In this document: one piece after another, positions 28,155-36,318 of the stretch
Layout of the letters: the number at the start of each line of letters is the position of its first letter
Position numbering within the stretch: position 1 is the first letter of the stretch
Assembly (NCBI GenBank): GCA_024234165.1
Contig: JACKOP010000005.1
Coordinates: 124,001-188,000 of the forward strand
Length of the DNA stretch: 64,000 bases
Origin: Pseudomonadales bacterium
Lineage (GTDB): Bacteria > Pseudomonadota > Gammaproteobacteria > Pseudomonadales > UBA5518
Direction: 5' to 3'
Translations under genes and position numbers: made by a program
Notes under the pieces: generated by a model
Database searches by the model: none
Told to the model about the DNA's origin: nothing
The model's input: the letters and a program-made list of their open reading frames with translations, nothing else

Positions 28155-28898
28155 TCAGTCAGCTCCTGTATTCGCATCGCACCACGCCTGGGCGCTCGCC
28201 AGATCCAGCGTACCCTCGTACAGCGCCCGCCCGCTGATCGCACCGACGATACCGCTGCCGCCCTCGCGCGCCAGCAGGCGGATGTCCTCGATCGTGGTCA
28301 CGCCCCCCGAGGCGATCACCGGAATGCCGCCGGCTTCGGCCAGCCGGCGCGTGGCGCCGATGTTGAGCCCCTGCATCATGCCGTCGCGGTCGATATCGGT
28401 GTAGACGATCGCCGCCACCCCGGCAGCAGCGAAACGCCGTGCCAGATCGACCGCAGCGACACGCGACACCTCGGCCCAGCCGTCGGTCGCGACCATGCCG
28501 TCACGCGCATCGATACCGACGATCACACGCTGCGGGAAGTCGCGGCACAGCGCGGCGACGAAGTCCGGGTCGCGGACCGCGAGCGTACCGACGATCACCC
28601 AGCGCACGCCGGCCTCCAGGTAACTGGCTGCAATCTCACGCGAGCGGATACCGCCACCGATCTGTACCGGCAGGTCGGGAAACGCCCGGGTGATCGCGCG
28701 CACCGCGTCGCCGTTGACCGGCTCACCGGCAAAGGCGCCGTTCAGGTCGACGAGATGCAAGCGCCGCGCACCTTCACGCACCCAGCGCGCTGCCATCGCG
28801 ACCGGGTCGTCGCCGAATACCGTCGAGTCGTCCATGCGCCCCTGGCGCAGGCGCACGCACTTGCCGTCCTTCAGGTCGATGGCGGGGATGATCAGCAT
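28155..28898 (-). CDS. hisA: ProFAR isomerase HisA
   Basis: A 247-residue beta/alpha barrel that catalyses the Amadori rearrangement of ProFAR to PRFAR. The catalytic Asp8 is in IPAIDLKDGK and the second Asp in VGIDARDG, with phosphate loops QIGGGIRS and ASGGVTT. The ATG at 28898 lies inside the last codons of hisH (7-base overlap). Confidence 0.97.
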   Translation of the reverse strand: MLIIPAIDLKDGKCVRLRQGRMDDSTVFGDDPVAMAARWVREGARRLHLVDLNGAFAGEPVNGDAVRAITRAFPDLPVQIGGGIRSREIAASYLEAGVRWVIVGTLAVRDPDFVAALCRDFPQRVIVGIDARDGMVATDGWAEVSRVAAVDLARRFAAAGVAAIVYTDIDRDGMMQGLNIGATRRLAEAGGIPVIASGGVTTIEDIRLLAREGGSGIVGAISGRALYEGTLDLASAQAWCDANTGAD

Positions 28899-29548
28899 GC
28901 GCTCTCCCTGGTGCGCCCGTCCCAGGCGACGAAGTTCGCGAGCAGTTGCAGGCCCGCCGTATGGCTTTTTTCCGGATGGAACTGCACCGCAAACAGATTC
29001 CCGCGCGCCAGTGCCGCCGCGAAATCCACTCCGTAGCGGCAGTTGCCTGCGACCATCGCGCGCTGCGTGGCCTCGACGTAGTAGCTGTGCACGAAATAGA
29101 ACCGCGCGTGTTCCGGGATCCCGCGCCACAGCGGATGCGCTGCCTGGCGCACCCCGTTCCACCCCATGTGCGGCACCTTCAGCCGCTGGCCCTGTGCGTC
29201 GTGCAGTTCCTGCCCGAAGTGTCGCACACGCCCGGACAGGATACCCAGGCAACGGGTGCCGCCGTTCTCCTCGCTGCTGTCCATCAGAGCCTGCATGCCG
29301 GCGCAGATCGCGAGCAACGGCTTCTCGTCAGCAGCACGGCGCAACGGTTCGAGCAGACCCCGGCGCGCCAGCCCGTCCATGCAGTCACGGATCGCGCCCA
29401 CACCCGGAAACACCACGCGCTCGGCGCCGTCGATCAGCGCCGGATCAGCGCTGACGACGATATCGGCGTCGGGCGCCACGCACGCCAGCGCCTTCGCGAC
29501 CGAGTGCAGATTGCCCATGCCATAGTCGACCACCACGACTCGCTGCAT
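28892..29548 (-). CDS. hisH: Imidazole glycerol phosphate synthase glutaminase subunit HisH
   Basis: A 218-residue class I glutamine amidotransferase that feeds ammonia to HisF. The nucleophile is in LLAICAGMQAL, where most HisH have CLGMQ; the Cys is kept and only the next residue differs. The His-Glu pair of the triad is in VQFHPEKS. It overlaps hisA by seven bases and follows hisB by nine. Confidence 0.96.
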   Translation of the reverse strand: MQRVVVVDYGMGNLHSVAKALACVAPDADIVVSADPALIDGAERVVFPGVGAIRDCMDGLARRGLLEPLRRAADEKPLLAICAGMQALMDSSEENGGTRCLGILSGRVRHFGQELHDAQGQRLKVPHMGWNGVRQAAHPLWRGIPEHARFYFVHSYYVEATQRAMVAGNCRYGVDFAAALARGNLFAVQFHPEKSHTAGLQLLANFVAWDGRTRESAC

Positions 29549-29557
29549 CGAGGTGGC

Positions 29558-30151
29558 CTACAACAGTCCCTTGGTCGACGGCAGCGCACCGCCGGCACGA
29601 GGATCGGTGGCGACCGCCATGCGCAGCGCGCGACCGAAGGCCTTGAACACCGTCTCCGCCTGGTGGTGCGCGTTCAGCCCTCGCAGGTTGTCGATGTGCA
29701 GCGTCACCGCGGCGTGATTCACGAAGCCCTGGAAAAACTCGCGGCAGAGGTCGACGTCGAACTCGCCGATGCGCGCGCGCGTGAACGGCACGTCGAACGC
29801 GAGTCCGGGACGGCCCGACAGATCGACCACCACCCGCGACAACGCCTCGTCGAGCGGCACGTAGGCGTGCCCGTAGCGCACCAGCCCGGCCTTGTTGCCC
29901 AGCGCCCTTGCAAAGGCCTGCCCGAGCGTGATGCCCACGTCCTCCGCCGTGTGGTGGTCATCGATGTGCAGATCGCCTTCGGCCTGTACCGTGAGATCGA
30001 ACAGGCCGTGACGCGCGATCTGGTCGAGCATGTGATCCAGAAACGGGATACCGGAAGCAAGATCGGCCCGCCCCGTACCGTCGAGGTTCACGCGCACGAA
30101 GATCTTCGTTTCCAGGGTATCGCGCTGGACTTCCGCACTGCGCTCGCTCAT
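29558..30151 (-). CDS. hisB: Imidazoleglycerol-phosphate dehydratase HisB
   Basis: A 197-residue monofunctional dehydratase, with no phosphatase domain as in most non-enteric proteobacteria. The two metal-binding repeats are visible: DDHHTAEDVGI and AHHQAETVFKAFGRAL. The start is the ATG encoding MSERSAEVQRDTLETK. First gene of the hisBHAF unit, divergent from asmA, as in Pseudomonas. Confidence 0.97.
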   Translation of the reverse strand: MSERSAEVQRDTLETKIFVRVNLDGTGRADLASGIPFLDHMLDQIARHGLFDLTVQAEGDLHIDDHHTAEDVGITLGQAFARALGNKAGLVRYGHAYVPLDEALSRVVVDLSGRPGLAFDVPFTRARIGEFDVDLCREFFQGFVNHAAVTLHIDNLRGLNAHHQAETVFKAFGRALRMAVATDPRAGGALPSTKGLL

Positions 30152-30278
30152 GTCGGCTGCTCCCGGGCCAGTGGCCGGCAAATGGAGGCGGGATTATAGG
30201 GAAGCTGCCCCGGCTTTTCAGCCGGACGATTCCGCTACAATCCAGCAGCACCAACCGGCCGGCACGGATCCACAATCT

Positions 30279-32375
30279 ATGAAAGCGCTGCTGAAATGGT
30301 CTGCAATCGGCATTGCCACACTGCTCGTGGTCGGCGTCGGCGCCACCTTCGTACTGCGCGCGCTGGTCGACGAGGAGCGACTGCGCACCACGCTGCTGGA
30401 GCTGATCAATGCCCGCATCGACGGCGAACTGCGCATCGAAGGGCCGCTGCAGGTCGCCGTATGGCCCACGCTCTCGCTGGCGGCGAAGGATATTCATCTG
30501 GTCACGCCGCGCGGCGCCACCCAGGAGCTTGCCAGCGCACGCGAACTGCGCCTCGGCGTGGCGCTGCTGCCACTGCTCAGCGAGGAGCTGCAGGTGCACG
30601 AACTGCGCCTGGCCGGGCTGCGACTGGCCGCAGATTGCGATCGCAGCGGACGCTGCAACTGGGCCGCCCTCGGCGGAACAGGCGCCAACAGCAGCACAGC
30701 AGCAGGCACCAGCGCCGGTGATGCCGCCGCAGCCCCGCTTGCGCTCGGCATCGAACGCATCCACATCGACGATGCCGAGCTCGGCTACCGCGATGAACGC
30801 GACGGCACGCACGTCGAGGTCACGGGACTCACGCTGACCGGTGACGACATCAATTCGCACGGCGAACCGTTCCGGCTGCGCGGCGAAGCGACGATCCGCA
30901 GCGGCACCCCAGCGCGCGAGTTCGTGTTGAACGTGCAGACGGCAGCCAAGATGGACGGCCAGGCGCACACGGTCGCGCTCAGCGATGCACTGCTGCGACT
31001 GATTCCTGCGGGAGCGCCCGCGCTCGAACTCAAGCTGCCCGCGGCGCTGCTCGACCTCGACGCCAGCACGCTCAAGGCAGCGCAGCTCGGCCTGAGCGGG
31101 ACGGGTCTCGATGCCAGCGCCTCGCTGGACGCGGGCTGGGGCACGCAGCAGGGCGCGCGGGCACGCGGCAAGCTCGAACTGCAGCGCCTCGACCTGCCCG
31201 CGCTGCTCGGCGCCCTCGGCAGCAGCCTGCCGCCGACGGTGAACGCCGCCGCGCTCACGAAAGTCACGCTGTCCGCCGACTACGCGTACGACTCGGCAAG
31301 CCTCGCGCTGGACACACTGGCACTCACCGCCGGCGAGTTCCACGCCAACGGGCGCGTGCGTCTGGGACTCGGCGAGAAGCTGCGCGTCGATGCGACGCTC
31401 GACAGCCCGCAACTCGACGTCGACTACTTCCTGCCGCCGGCAGAGCCAACCGCCGCCAAGCAGGCGAAATCGGCGGCCGACAGCGGCGACGGCGATCTGA
31501 GCGGCGTCGGCGCCCTGCTCGCGATCGACGGCAGCATCGAAGCACGCATCGGCCACCTGAAGCGCGCACCGCTCGAACTCGACACGCTGCAGGCACGGCT
31601 CGCACTCGGCCCCGGCAAGGCGCGACTCGAACGCCTGCAGGCCGGGCTGTACGGCGGCAAGCTGGACGCGAACGGGGAACTGGTCGCACAGGACGCTGGC
31701 GCCAGGATGAACGTGGCCGCCACGCTCGCCGGGGTAGACCTCGAACGGCTGCTCGCGCAGACGGCCGACACCCACCGCTTCAGCGGGCGTGTCGACGGTT
31801 CGCTGAAATTCGCTGCAAACGGTGCGAGCACGGCCGCGCTGCTCGCCTCGCTGGCCGGGCCGCTCGAGCTCACGATCGCCGATCCGGTGATCAAGGATCT
31901 CAGCGTCGAGGAAACGATCTGCAAGGCGGCAGCGACGATCAACCGGGAAAGCCTCAGCGCCCACTTCGAGCCGGTGACGCGCCTGCAGAGCGTCCGTACC
32001 ACACTCGATTTCCACGACGGCGTGGGACAGTTCCGCGAACTCGGGCTGCTGCTGCCGAACATGCGCATGAACGGCCAGGGCAGCGTCGACCTGCCGCGCC
32101 AGCGCCTCGACGTGCACCTCGACGTGCGGGTCACGAACGACCTGGCCGAACGCGACCCGGCGTGCCGCATGAGCCGCAAGATGCTGGCGATCGACTGGCC
32201 GCTGCGCTGCGCCGGCTCCTTCGACGAGGAGCCGAAGAAATGGTGCGGCATCGACCAGGACGGCATCGCGAAGATCGCCGGTCAGATCGCGACCGAAAAG
32301 GTGCGGGAAAAGGTCGAGGACAAGCTGCGCGACAAGCTCAAGGGCAAGCTCGGCAACTTCCTGAACCGTGACTGA
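30279..32375 (+). CDS. asmA: AsmA-family protein, outer-membrane biogenesis/lipid transport
   Basis: A 698-residue protein anchored by one N-terminal membrane helix (SAIGIATLLVVGVGATFVL), with an N-terminal AsmA domain (INARIDGELRIEGPLQVAVW) and a C-terminal AsmA domain with many short beta strands. Family members form bridge-like beta-groove structures in the periplasm. Alternating amphipathic strands and Ala/Leu/Asp repeats fit that. It ends inside mutY (8-base overlap). Confidence 0.9.
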   Translation: MKALLKWSAIGIATLLVVGVGATFVLRALVDEERLRTTLLELINARIDGELRIEGPLQVAVWPTLSLAAKDIHLVTPRGATQELASARELRLGVALLPLLSEELQVHELRLAGLRLAADCDRSGRCNWAALGGTGANSSTAAGTSAGDAAAAPLALGIERIHIDDAELGYRDERDGTHVEVTGLTLTGDDINSHGEPFRLRGEATIRSGTPAREFVLNVQTAAKMDGQAHTVALSDALLRLIPAGAPALELKLPAALLDLDASTLKAAQLGLSGTGLDASASLDAGWGTQQGARARGKLELQRLDLPALLGALGSSLPPTVNAAALTKVTLSADYAYDSASLALDTLALTAGEFHANGRVRLGLGEKLRVDATLDSPQLDVDYFLPPAEPTAAKQAKSAADSGDGDLSGVGALLAIDGSIEARIGHLKRAPLELDTLQARLALGPGKARLERLQAGLYGGKLDANGELVAQDAGARMNVAATLAGVDLERLLAQTADTHRFSGRVDGSLKFAANGASTAALLASLAGPLELTIADPVIKDLSVEETICKAAATINRESLSAHFEPVTRLQSVRTTLDFHDGVGQFRELGLLLPNMRMNGQGSVDLPRQRLDVHLDVRVTNDLAERDPACRMSRKMLAIDWPLRCAGSFDEEPKKWCGIDQDGIAKIAGQIATEKVREKVEDKLRDKLKGKLGNFLNRD

Positions 32376-33468
32376 CACCCTGCCCGACGCCGACACGGCG
32401 GCGCACTTCGCGGCGCGCCTGCTCGCCTGGCACGACACGCACGGCCGCCACGACCTGCCGTGGCAGCGCGACCTCGACCCCTACCGCGTGTGGATATCGG
32501 AGATCATGCTGCAGCAGACGCAGGTGAGCACCGTCATCCCGTACTACGGGCGCTTCATGCAACGCTTCCCCACCCTGCGCGCGCTGGCCGAAGCACCGGA
32601 GGACGAGTTGCTGCACCACTGGACCGGGCTCGGCTACTACGCGCGAGCGCGCAACCTGCATGCTGCCGCGCGCATCGTCTGCGAACGGCACGGCGGCGAG
32701 CTCCCGCAGACGGTCGACGAACTCGCGGCGCTGCCCGGCATCGGCCGCTCCACGGCGGGCGCCATCTGTGCGATCGCGCACGGCATGCGCACGCCGATCC
32801 TCGACGGCAACGTGAAGCGTGTGCTGCTGCGCCAGTTCGCGATCGCCGAGGATCCGGCATCCGCCGCAACGCAGCGCACGCTATGGACTCTGGCCGCGCG
32901 GCTCACGCCTGCCGCTCGCAGCGGCACCTACACGCAGGCGATCATGGACCTGGGCGCGACCGTATGCACTCGCACGCGCCCGGCGTGTGCGCTGTGCCCG
33001 CTGGCAAGCACCTGCCTCGCCCACCTGCACGACGATCCGGCACGCTTCCCGCTGCGCAAGCCCCGCCACCCCGCCCCCGAGCGTCACTGTCAATTGCTGC
33101 TGATCCGTGACGCCAGCGGTGCAGTGCTGCTCGAGAAGCGCCCGCCGCACGGCATCTGGGGCGGTTTGTGGAGCTTTCCGGAAGTCGCTGCGCACGAGGA
33201 TCCCGCCCTCGCCTGCGACCGCATCGTGCGCGTCACGCCGCTCGCCACGCACCGCGGCACGCCGTTTCGCCACACCTTCAGCCATTTCCGCCTGGTAGCC
33301 ACGCCGGTATTCCTGGACGTACCCGCCGTGCCCGCGCACGTGCTGGAAGACGATCGCCTGATCTGGTACAAGCCGGGCGGTGCGAACCTCGGTTTCGCGG
33401 CACCGGTCAAGCGCCTGCTCGATGCGTTGCACGAAGCCACCGATACCAGCCCATGGAGCGAGCAATGA
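32368..33468 (+). CDS. mutY: Adenine DNA glycosylase MutY
   Basis: A 366-residue repair enzyme that removes adenine opposite 8-oxoguanine. Seen in order: the catalytic Glu region (ISEIMLQQTQVSTVIPYY), the helix-hairpin-helix LPGIGRSTAGAI, catalytic Asp in ILDGNVKRVL, the 4Fe-4S cluster with Cys spacing 6-2-5 (CTRTRPACALCPLASTC), and a C-terminal NUDIX-like domain that reads 8-oxoG. GTG start at 32368. It overlaps yggX by four bases. Confidence 0.97.
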   Translation: MTDTLPDADTAAHFAARLLAWHDTHGRHDLPWQRDLDPYRVWISEIMLQQTQVSTVIPYYGRFMQRFPTLRALAEAPEDELLHHWTGLGYYARARNLHAAARIVCERHGGELPQTVDELAALPGIGRSTAGAICAIAHGMRTPILDGNVKRVLLRQFAIAEDPASAATQRTLWTLAARLTPAARSGTYTQAIMDLGATVCTRTRPACALCPLASTCLAHLHDDPARFPLRKPRHPAPERHCQLLLIRDASGAVLLEKRPPHGIWGGLWSFPEVAAHEDPALACDRIVRVTPLATHRGTPFRHTFSHFRLVATPVFLDVPAVPAHVLEDDRLIWYKPGGANLGFAAPVKRLLDALHEATDTSPWSEQ

Positions 33469-33746
33469 GCCGTAGCGTGTTCTGCCGCAAGTACCAGCGC
33501 GAGATGGAAGGACTGGCGCAGCCGCCGTTCCCCGGGCCTCGCGGCCAGACGCTGTTCGAGACGGTGTCACGCCAGGCGTGGCAGGAGTGGATGACGTACC
33601 AGACGATGCTGGTCAACGAAAGGCGCCTGAACCTGATGGATCGCGGCACCCGTGCCTTCCTCGAAGAGGAGATGGAGAAGTTCTTCGACAACCGGGAAGT
33701 GGCGCGTGTCGAGGGCTATGTGTCACCTGCGCCGCAGCAGGGATGA
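33465..33746 (+). CDS. yggX: Probable Fe(2+)-trafficking protein YggX
   Basis: A 93-residue protein that protects iron-sulfur clusters from oxidation. Family sequence: VFCRKYQREMEGLAQPPFPG (with its single Cys), then WQEWMTYQTMLVNERRLNLM as two helices, and a C-terminal FF...YVSP end. It follows mutY with an ATGA overlap, the standard mutY-yggX pair. Confidence 0.97.
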   Translation: MSRSVFCRKYQREMEGLAQPPFPGPRGQTLFETVSRQAWQEWMTYQTMLVNERRLNLMDRGTRAFLEEEMEKFFDNREVARVEGYVSPAPQQG

Positions 33747-33826
33747 TCGGCACCGACGACGTCCTGCACCAATGCCTTCCTTGACGCCCGGCGCGGCCAC
33801 CGAGTTAAATACGCGCCTCTTCCGCT

Positions 33827-33902
<76 letters not shown>

Positions 33903-33910
33903 CTCATTCA

Positions 33911-33943
33911 CGCCCAACCGTTCCCGGTTGGGCGTTTTCGTTT
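33911..33943 (+). terminator. Rho-independent terminator after tRNA-Phe
   Basis: A perfect 10-bp stem, CGCCCAACCG / CGGTTGGGCG, with a TTCC loop and then TTTTCGTTT. It lies eight bases after the tRNA and fits an intrinsic terminator of the yggX-tRNA transcript. Confidence 0.85.
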
Positions 33944-33944
33944 G

Positions 33945-33987
33945 CGGGCGACCGCCGGTTACGGGCGACCGCCGGTCGCCCCTACGG
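33945..33987. repeat. REP-like palindrome pair (GGGCGACCG units)
   Basis: The unit CGGGCGACCGCCGGT occurs twice in direct succession (from 33945 and 33962), and the second copy extends into the perfect palindrome GGGCGACCG-C-CGGTCGCCC (33963-33981). GC-rich repeats of this kind are common dispersed elements in proteobacteria. It directly abuts the stop codon of the HTH pseudogene. Confidence 0.6.
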
Positions 33988-34172
33988 GTGCCCATCGCCT
34001 TGGCGGTCAGCCTGCTCGTAGCGGACAATTTCAACCACCAGGTAGCGAACGGTTTTGGAGAGTTTGATGCACGGCGGGCTGCGTCCCTCGCTACGCCACT
34101 TTGCAAGGTCTTCATGCTGACGCTCCAGCGCAGGGCGAGTTCGGTTTCGGTGAAGGCAGGTTCGGTCAACAT
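33982..34172 (-). pseudogene. Small helix-turn-helix (excisionase-like) protein, frameshifted
   Basis: The ATG at 34172 opens a frame encoding MLTEPAFTETELALRW and SVSMKTLQ, a winged-HTH start. Near 34100 the frame must shift by one base (CAAAGTGG where CAAAAGTGG would keep frame) to continue as KWRSEGRSPPCIKLSK, then TVRYLVVEIVRYEQADRQ, and stop at 33982. With the missing base restored the protein would be about 63 residues, the usual size for these MerR/excisionase-like proteins of plasmids and islands. A related but truncated copy lies at 37935. A sequencing error in the A run cannot be excluded. Confidence 0.65.
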
Positions 34173-34295
34173 GGCAATCCTTTCGTCGTTGGCGTCGGTC
34201 ATTACGGCGACGAACGCGAAGGAAGCCAAGCGGAACCCGCACACCACACGGGGTTCCGGGCCATCACCAGCAACGCCGAGCACACCCGAGGCGCC

Positions 34296-34334
34296 AACGA
34301 GCTGATCGACGTCCTGCGCACCTACATCACGTGA
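34296..34334 (+). pseudogene. Possible 3' remnant of a DmeR/RcnR-type metal-sensor gene
   Basis: The last 12 codons before dmeF read ANELIDVLRTYIT and stop. This resembles the C-terminus of CsoR/RcnR-family repressors (RcnR ends DLDVVLKVLDSYIK), which commonly precede dmeF. No metal-binding His/Cys residues or helical body of such a repressor can be found upstream in the same frame, so if real only the tail remains. Short match, hence low confidence. Confidence 0.3.
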
Positions 34335-34341
34335 GGGCAGC

Positions 34342-35334
34342 ATGCACACCGAGAACCCTTCCAACCGGATACACGTCCACGTCTTCGACAACGGCAACGA
34401 GGCCGCCGAGCGCAGCACCCGGGTGGTGATGTGGATCACCGCCATCACGATGGTGGTTGAAATTGCCGCCGGCTGGTGGTTCAACTCGATGGCCCTGCTG
34501 GCCGATGGCTGGCACATGAGTTCTCACGCGGTAGCCATCGGCCTTTCGGCTTTCGCCTACGCCACCGCCCGACGGTACGCCCAGGACCCCCGTTTTGCCT
34601 TTGGTACGTGGAAGATCGAGATTCTGGGCGGCTTTGCCAGTGCCATTTTCTTGCTGGGGGTGGCGGCAATGATGCTGGTCGGCTCGGTGGAGCGAATCGT
34701 CTCGCCACAACCCATCCAGTACCAGGAAGCCATCGTGATTGCGGTCCTCGGGTTGGTGGTGAATATCGTCTGCGCACGGATTCTCGGCAAGGCACACCAC
34801 CCCGATCACGGGCATTCCCATGGACAGGACGGTCATGGAAGCCACGGCCACAGCCACGATCATCACCATGATCTCAACCTGGAATCGGCCTACCTGCACG
34901 TGATCGCCGATGCAGCCACTTCGGTGCTGGCCATCGCGGCACTGCTCGGTGGCTGGATTTTCGGTTGGTCATGGCTCGACCCTCTCATGGGCATCGTCGG
35001 CGCCGTGCTGGTCGCGGTCTGGGCGAAGGGACTGATCGCCGACACGGGCAAGGTGCTGCTCGACCGGGAAATGGATCACCCGGTGGTCAACGACATTCGG
35101 GAAGTGGTGGAAACGGGGCCAGAGGCGGGAGACACCCGGATCACCGACTTGCACGTCTGGCGCGTGGGGAAGAAGGCCTACTCGTGCGCGTTGACGGTAG
35201 TGACTCACGACCGTGCGCTGACTCCAGACGTCGTGCGCGAACGCCTTTCGGTACACGAGGAGATCGTGCATTCGACCATCGAGATTCACCACTGCACCGA
35301 GGTGTCGGCCACGGCGGTGGCGGTAATGACGTGA
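34342..35334 (+). CDS. dmeF: Cation diffusion facilitator, DmeF-type (Co/Ni/Zn efflux)
   Basis: A 330-residue inner-membrane exporter with six membrane helices and a cytoplasmic C-terminal metal-sensing domain. The DmeF hallmark is a His-rich loop between helices 4 and 5 (about residues 152-174, with repeated HGHSHG-type motifs). Helix 2 has LLADGWHMSSHAVAIG and helix 5 HVIADAATSVLAI with the transport-site Asp/His residues. Related proteins export cobalt, nickel or zinc using the proton gradient. Flanked by gene remnants on both sides, so probably a cargo gene of the decayed island. Confidence 0.9.
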   Translation: MHTENPSNRIHVHVFDNGNEAAERSTRVVMWITAITMVVEIAAGWWFNSMALLADGWHMSSHAVAIGLSAFAYATARRYAQDPRFAFGTWKIEILGGFASAIFLLGVAAMMLVGSVERIVSPQPIQYQEAIVIAVLGLVVNIVCARILGKAHHPDHGHSHGQDGHGSHGHSHDHHHDLNLESAYLHVIADAATSVLAIAALLGGWIFGWSWLDPLMGIVGAVLVAVWAKGLIADTGKVLLDREMDHPVVNDIREVVETGPEAGDTRITDLHVWRVGKKAYSCALTVVTHDRALTPDVVRERLSVHEEIVHSTIEIHHCTEVSATAVAVMT

Positions 35335-35359
35335 AGGCGTCGGCGATGCGGAACTGCAC
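35327..35359 (-). pseudogene. 5' stub of a gene truncated at the dmeF end
   Basis: A GTG at 35359 opens QFRIADAFTS, after which the frame runs into the antisense of dmeF. This short string resembles the start of proteins with a RelE/ParE-like N-terminal domain fused to UvrD-type helicases (typical opening MQFRIADTFTDSLARL). Only about 11 codons match, so the identification is weak. It directly follows the remnant at 35362-35556, suggesting the two were neighbours in one operon before dmeF DNA replaced the rest. Confidence 0.3.
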
Positions 35360-35361
35360 GG

Positions 35362-35556
35362 TCAGAGCCCTTGCGTCAGTTCGACCAGATCTTGCGGCAA
35401 CACATCCATACCGAGGAGCGTTTGCCGGTCGGACGCCGTCATTCGCGGTGCGATTGCGGCAAACTCGATCCGCCAGTCTGCATAACGAGGGTGTGCGGCA
35501 AGGAAGCTTTCCGCACTGCTGCGCAGCCCGGAGATCGACCCGACCAGCCTCGGCTG
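35362..35556 (-). pseudogene. Start-less C-terminal gene remnant of unknown family
   Basis: An open frame of 64 codons with no start codon, preceded by a TAG. It encodes a sensible-looking protein end (ESFLAAHPRYADWRIEF, then LGMDVLPQDLVELTQGL and a stop). Composition and continuity suggest the 3' end of a real gene whose 5' part is gone. The family is not recognised. The AT-rich stretch at 35580-35655 immediately upstream is unlike the neighbouring DNA and probably marks the junction. Confidence 0.4.
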
Positions 35557-35656
35557 CTATCCATGGCGGTTCCTCAGCGGAACTTAAGGTAAAACATTTT
35601 ACGTTATCTGCTGGAATCTCATACCTATTTGAATATATTGATATTTCTTGTGATTG

Positions 35657-36292
35657 TTACACCCTGAACACCTTCATCACTTCGTCGCCCAGGTGGTTGA
35701 TGACCTTCACCGCGATGCGCCCCGACGCGGGCTTGTCGAACGGGCGCGAGGTGTCCGAGTTCAACGAGGCCCACGCCTCGGCGTCGATCTCGGCCTTCAA
35801 GGTGGTTTTCAGCGCCTTGTAGGGGTCGTTCGCGCCGAGGAAGCAGGCGTGGCGGCGATGGAAGCGTCCATTTCCTTTTGGCGGGCGATGCGCTGCTGCC
35901 ACCAGTCGGTGTGCGCCTGCTTCGCCGCGTCTGGCCACTTGGCGTCCGCCTCGCGCGGGATCTCCCATTCCTGCCATTCGAGAGTGGATGTGGGTCGGGC
36001 TTCAGCCCGACTGTCACTGTGGAGTGTCGGGTTAAAACCCGACCTACCCAGCGCGGCGTTCAGTTGTTTGCGCAGGGTTTCCAGCGTGGGCTGGAACTTG
36101 TCCCAGATGACGTCGATCTCGGCGTTGCGGGTCCAGATCACGATTGCGCCGCTCCATCGCCACGCGCACGGGTGCCTGCTCGGCCTTGGCCAGCACGGCC
36201 TGGTATTCCGCCGTGGGGATGTTCTTGCGGGTGGCTTCGTCGTGCTTGAGGGCTTCGACGCCGAGTGGAGTTTTGGTTTTCCTGGTGGCCAT
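35657..36292 (-). pseudogene. Remnant of a type III-like DNA methyltransferase (Mod) with internal deletions
   Basis: The ATG at 36292 begins the typical N-terminus (MATRKTKTPLGVEALKHDE, then RKNIPTAEYQAV and ERRNRDLDPQ, about 56 codons). At about 36120 the frame changes and jumps to a distal part (NAEIDVIWDKFQPTLE, then READAKWPDAAKQAHTDWW and QRIARQKEMDASIA). Near 35840 a second break joins it to the C-terminal end (NDPYKALKTTLKAEID, SDTSRPFDKPASGRIAV, NHLGDEVMKVFRV). The catalytic domain with its DPPY motif is missing. A pair of REP-like palindromes sits inside. It cannot be functional. Confidence 0.75.
35994..36043. repeat. REP-like palindrome pair inserted in the Mod remnant
   Basis: Two 18-base perfect palindromes, GTCGGGC-TTCA-GCCCGAC (35994-36011) and GTCGGGT-TAAA-ACCCGAC (36026-36043), are separated by 14 bases. 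They share the GTCGGG/CCCGAC arms but differ at the inner pair, and form a doublet. The insertion adds about 20 codons that do not belong to the Mod family, so it arrived after or during gene decay. Confidence 0.7.
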
Positions 36293-36318
36293 TTTCAGTT
36301 TCGTCTCGAAGTTGCAAT

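Noticed and set aside
29958..32438. 826-codon open frame on the minus strand opposite asmA
   Set aside because: AsmA on the plus strand has the expected membrane anchor and domains and overlaps mutY properly. The antisense frame has no start signal or recognisable domain.
33946..33981. Possible CRISPR array or tandem array near tRNA-Phe
   Set aside because: Only two copies of a 15-base unit with almost no spacer, the second part of a palindrome. This is a REP-type repeat. No CRISPR array was seen anywhere in the window.
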